Source: CAVTJX01 sp963735175 (lineage in GTDB: Bacteria; Electryoneota; RPQS01). Taken from it: a stretch of DNA of 64,000 nt. Position 1 is the stretch's first letter; each line of letters begins with the position of its first letter. The notes beneath the pieces are model-generated. The model saw only the letters and a list, made by a program, of their open reading frames with translations. It was not told the DNA's origin and ran no database searches. The stretch is from NCBI GenBank assembly GCA_963735175.1, contig CAVTJX010000019.1, positions 62,001 to 126,000 of the forward strand, in the 5' to 3' direction. Shown piece by piece: positions 61,012-64,000 of the stretch. The position numbers were made by a program, and so were the translations under genes.

Positions 61012-61530
61012 AGCATCGCGGAGAGGCAGAATACCTCACGCGCCTCACCAAGGGTGCAATTTAAACTCGATGAACTCCCCTAATATACACAGGAAAACCA
61101 TTCCCCGCACAGGTTCTTCCGGGGTCTGATCGGTTCAAACGGATGGTCTCTGATCCTCCGCGCTTCTCCTGGCGTTTATGCCTCTTCTGCGCATTCCGCC
61201 AGCCTTTCGACCGGAACGACCGTTTGAGCCATTTCTACTAAGTTCATGATAGTAAGATATTGTAGATATGCGAATCTATTATGAATCAGATATGTATTCT
61301 ATGCCCGTGCTCTCGTAAATACTTATATATTAATCAATAAACAAGACGGCGTGACTCGGGTTGAATTTCTGACGCTTGCGGAAACATGCGCTTAAGCTGT
61401 CGCGTGAAAGAGGAAACTTGATATTTGTTATCTAATTTGGTTGTGCGGCCGCCGAAATTCGAAGCTCTGACCAAAGCCCCATCACACATATCCCCGTTTG
61501 TAACGCTCGCTCATTCACCCACTGGATTGC
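61012..61530. other. Intergenic region before aceE
   Basis: About 520 bases, strongly AT-rich between 61240 and 61440, with no gene. The divergent promoters of the reductase and aceE should be here, but no consensus pair stands out. Confidence 0.4.
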
Positions 61531-64000
61531 ATGAACACGATATCATCGAATAGAAATATTTCCGCCGTCGTGACCGCAAAGGGACGCGACAATAGCCACG
61601 CTCCCGGATCCGGCAACGAACCGCAGACGGAAATGGGTAACATCGAACTGCGGGACTGGCTGGAATCATATGATTACGTCGTGCAGACGCACGGCCCGGA
61701 ATGGGCGGCGGAACTGCTGCACATCTTGCGCCAGCGGGCGCAGACGCAGGACGTTCCCGTCATGCTCTCGCTGAATACGCCCTTCATCAACACTATTCCG
61801 GTTGACAAGCAGCCGCCGTTTCCCGGTGACCGCGAAATTGAACGGCGCATCAAGAGCCTCGTGCGCTGGAACGCGCTGGCGATGGTGGTCCGCGCCAACC
61901 GCCGTGACGGCGCCATCGGCGGGCACATTGCTACTTACGCCTCGGCAGCGACGCTCTATGAAGTCGGTTTCAATCACTTCTTCCATGGCAAGGACGATCC
62001 CTCGGGCGGCGACCAGATCTATTTCCAGGGCCACGCGTCGCCCGGCATTTATGCGCGCGCTTATCTCGAGGGCCGTCTGACCGAGCGCGACCTCGAAAAC
62101 TTCCGGCAGGAACTGGCTCCCGGCGGCGGGCTCTCCAGTTATCCGCATCCGCGACTCATGCCCGACTTCTGGGAATTTCCCACGGTCTCGATGGGCCTCG
62201 GGCCGCTGATGTCGATCTATCAAGCGCGCTTCAACCGCTACCTCGAGGATCGCGGCATCCGCCCCAATCGCGGCGCGAAGGTCTGGACCTTTGTGGGTGA
62301 CGGCGAAAGCGACGAACCGGAAACTCTGGGTTCGATCAGTCTTGCTGGCCGTGAAAAGCTCGACAATTTGATCTGGGTCGTCAACTGCAATCTGCAACGC
62401 CTCGACGGCCCCGTACGCGGCAACGGCCATATCATTCAGGAACTCGAAGCCGTTTTCCGCGGCGCGGGTTGGAATGTGATTAAGGTTATCTGGGGCGAAG
62501 ATTGGGATCCGCTGCTGGCCCGCGACCCGCACGGGCTGTTAGTGAAGCGCATGGGCGAAGTCTTCGACGGTGACTACCAGAAGTATTCCGTGGAATCGGG
62601 CGCATACACCCGTGACCACTTTTTCGGCAAGTATCCCGAGCTGCAAGAACTCGCGAAAGACTTGTCAGACGAGCAGATTCATCGCATGCGGCGCGGCGGT
62701 CATGACCCGTTGAAGGTCTATGCGGCCTATCAGGCGGCGGTCAACCACGTCGGCCAGCCGACGGTGATCCTTGCCAAGACTATCAAGGGTTATGGCCTCG
62801 GCGAAGCAGGCGAGGGCCGCAACATCACACACCAGCAGAAAAAGCTTTCCGCCGAGGCCGTGCAGGAATTCGCAGCGCGTTTCGGCATGGATGTGCCGCG
62901 TGAAATGGCGGAGGAAATTCCCTACTCAAGCCGCCGGAAGACAGCCCCGAGATGCAGTATCTACGCGAAGCCCGCGCGCGCACTCGGCGGAGCCGTGCCG
63001 CGCCGCCTGCACGTCAGCGGCGACGTGACCATTCCCACCGCAGCCGATTTAGTGGCAGAATTCGTAAAAGGCACCGAAGGCCGCGAAGTTTCGACGACGA
63101 TGGTGTTCGTGCGCATCCTCGCCAAACTGTTGCGCGATCCGGAACTTGGCAAGCTGATCGTGCCCATCGTCCCCGACGAAGCGCGCACCTTCGGCATGGA
63201 AGCGCTTTTCCGCCAGATTGGCATCTACTTTTACGTCGGGCAACTCTACGATCCCGTCGACCGCGAGAATCTGCTTTATTACAAGGAAGCGACCAACGGC
63301 CAGATCCTTGAGGAAGGCATCACCGAAGCCGGTGCAACGTGCAGTTTCATCGCGGCGGGTACGGCTCGCTTCCAGCTATGGCGTCTCCATGATTCCGTTT
63401 TACGTATTCTACTCGATGTTCGGTCCGCAGCGCGTGGGTGATCTGTTGTGGGCGGCGGGCGACATCGGCGCGCGCGGCTTTCTGATCGGCGGCACGGCGG
63501 GCCGCACGACCCTTGCGGGCGAGGGCTTGCAGCATCAGGATGGCCACAGCCATTTACTGGTCTACCCCGTGCCCAGCATCGTCGCCTACGACCCGGCCTA
63601 TGCTTATGAACTTGCCGTGATCATCCGCGATGGATTACGCCGCATGTTCGTCGACAATGAATCCGTCTTCTTTTACATTACGGTGATGAACGAAAACTAC
63701 GTGCAGCCGCCCATGCCCGCCGGGGTGGAGGAGGGCATTCTGCGCGGTCTCTACCGCTTCCGCGCGCCACTGAACGACGCTGCCGCCGCGCGCGTACACT
63801 TGCTGGGTAGTGGCACGATATTAAATGAGGTCGTCAAGGCGCAGGAACTGCTGCACGAACAGTACGGCATTGCCGCGGATGTTTACAGTGTCACCAGTTA
63901 CAAGAATCTGCACACCGACGCCCTCGATTGCGAGCGCTGGAATCTGTTGCACCCCGGTGAAGCGCTGCGCATTCCGTATGTGGCGCAGGTCTTCCGCGAC
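61531..64000 (+). CDS. aceE: Pyruvate dehydrogenase E1, homodimeric AceE type, frameshifted and cut by the window
   Basis: Decarboxylates pyruvate with thiamine diphosphate and acetylates E2. ATG 61531. It starts with a non-conserved ~40 residues, then [67 protein letters not shown] and the TPP motif [44 protein letters not shown] (landmarks GDGESDEPE and [10 protein letters not shown]). A deletion near 62930 and an insertion near 62988 cancel, garbling ~20 residues; the repair is [18 protein letters not shown]. One inserted T near 63376 then shifts the frame, which stays open to 64000 ([35 protein letters not shown]). About 820 of ~890 residues are present. Confidence 0.95.

Overview
The window reads as a GC-rich Gram-negative bacterium of the FCB superphylum, most likely an uncultivated lineage (Zixibacteria/KSB1/Electryoneota/Eisenbacteria-like; lineage is inference). 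The evidence is several secreted proteins ending in a type IX-style sorting domain (G-A/F-YPNPFNPTT ... SGVY-YRL ... K), a PorV/PorQ-type outer-membrane protein, a TonB-dependent receptor with a carboxypeptidase-regulatory-like N-terminus, lipoproteins and porins. No rRNA, tRNA, CRISPR array, transposase or phage gene was recognised.

Layout. 1-1.5 kb: partial phosphofructokinase (-) and Hsp20 (+). 2-10.5 kb: a secreted sorting-domain protein in two reading frames, then two paralogous C10 cysteine peptidases (-) carrying five and four Ig-like PNGGE repeats. 11.4-13.6 kb: cheW and a chemoreceptor that seems to lack HAMP. 13.8-17.6 kb: exported beta-carbonic anhydrase, outer-membrane barrel, POT-like transporter. 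18.4-21.7 kb: MacA/MacB-like efflux operon, with the same ordered set of intergenic repeats (C-A-B) on both sides. 22.1-23.0 kb (-): ECF sigma factor and a two-TM partner. 23.9-35.4 kb: a probable cell-surface operon (Asp-box propeller, TonB receptor, Asp-rich repeat protein, lipoprotein, PorV-like protein, second lipoprotein). 35.4-45.6 kb: methyltransferase, a giant PAS/GAF histidine kinase of about 2,450 aa with its response regulator, and a small HTH protein. 46-48.4 kb: M48 lipoprotein protease, EamA transporter, MntP. 48.8-54.3 kb: sucA-sucB-lpd. 54.5-59.8 kb (-): porin-pstS-pstC-pstA-pstB-phoU with Pho-box-like repeats. 60-61 kb (-): aldo/keto reductase. 61.5 kb to the end: aceE, truncated by the window.

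Themes. Sorting-domain substrates, the PorV-like protein and the TonB receptor point to heavy investment in protein export to the surface. 2-oxoglutarate dehydrogenase and AceE-type pyruvate dehydrogenase feed central carbon metabolism, and the single E3 here could serve both. The Pst system plus a Porin_5-like porin forms a phosphate-acquisition block.

A strong caveat: from about 14.6 kb onward, many genes that must be functional (sucA, lpd, aceE, pstC, macB and others) carry single-base frameshifts, mostly one-base insertions. This looks like uncorrected sequence error rather than gene decay. Such genes are annotated here as single features spanning the repaired frame.
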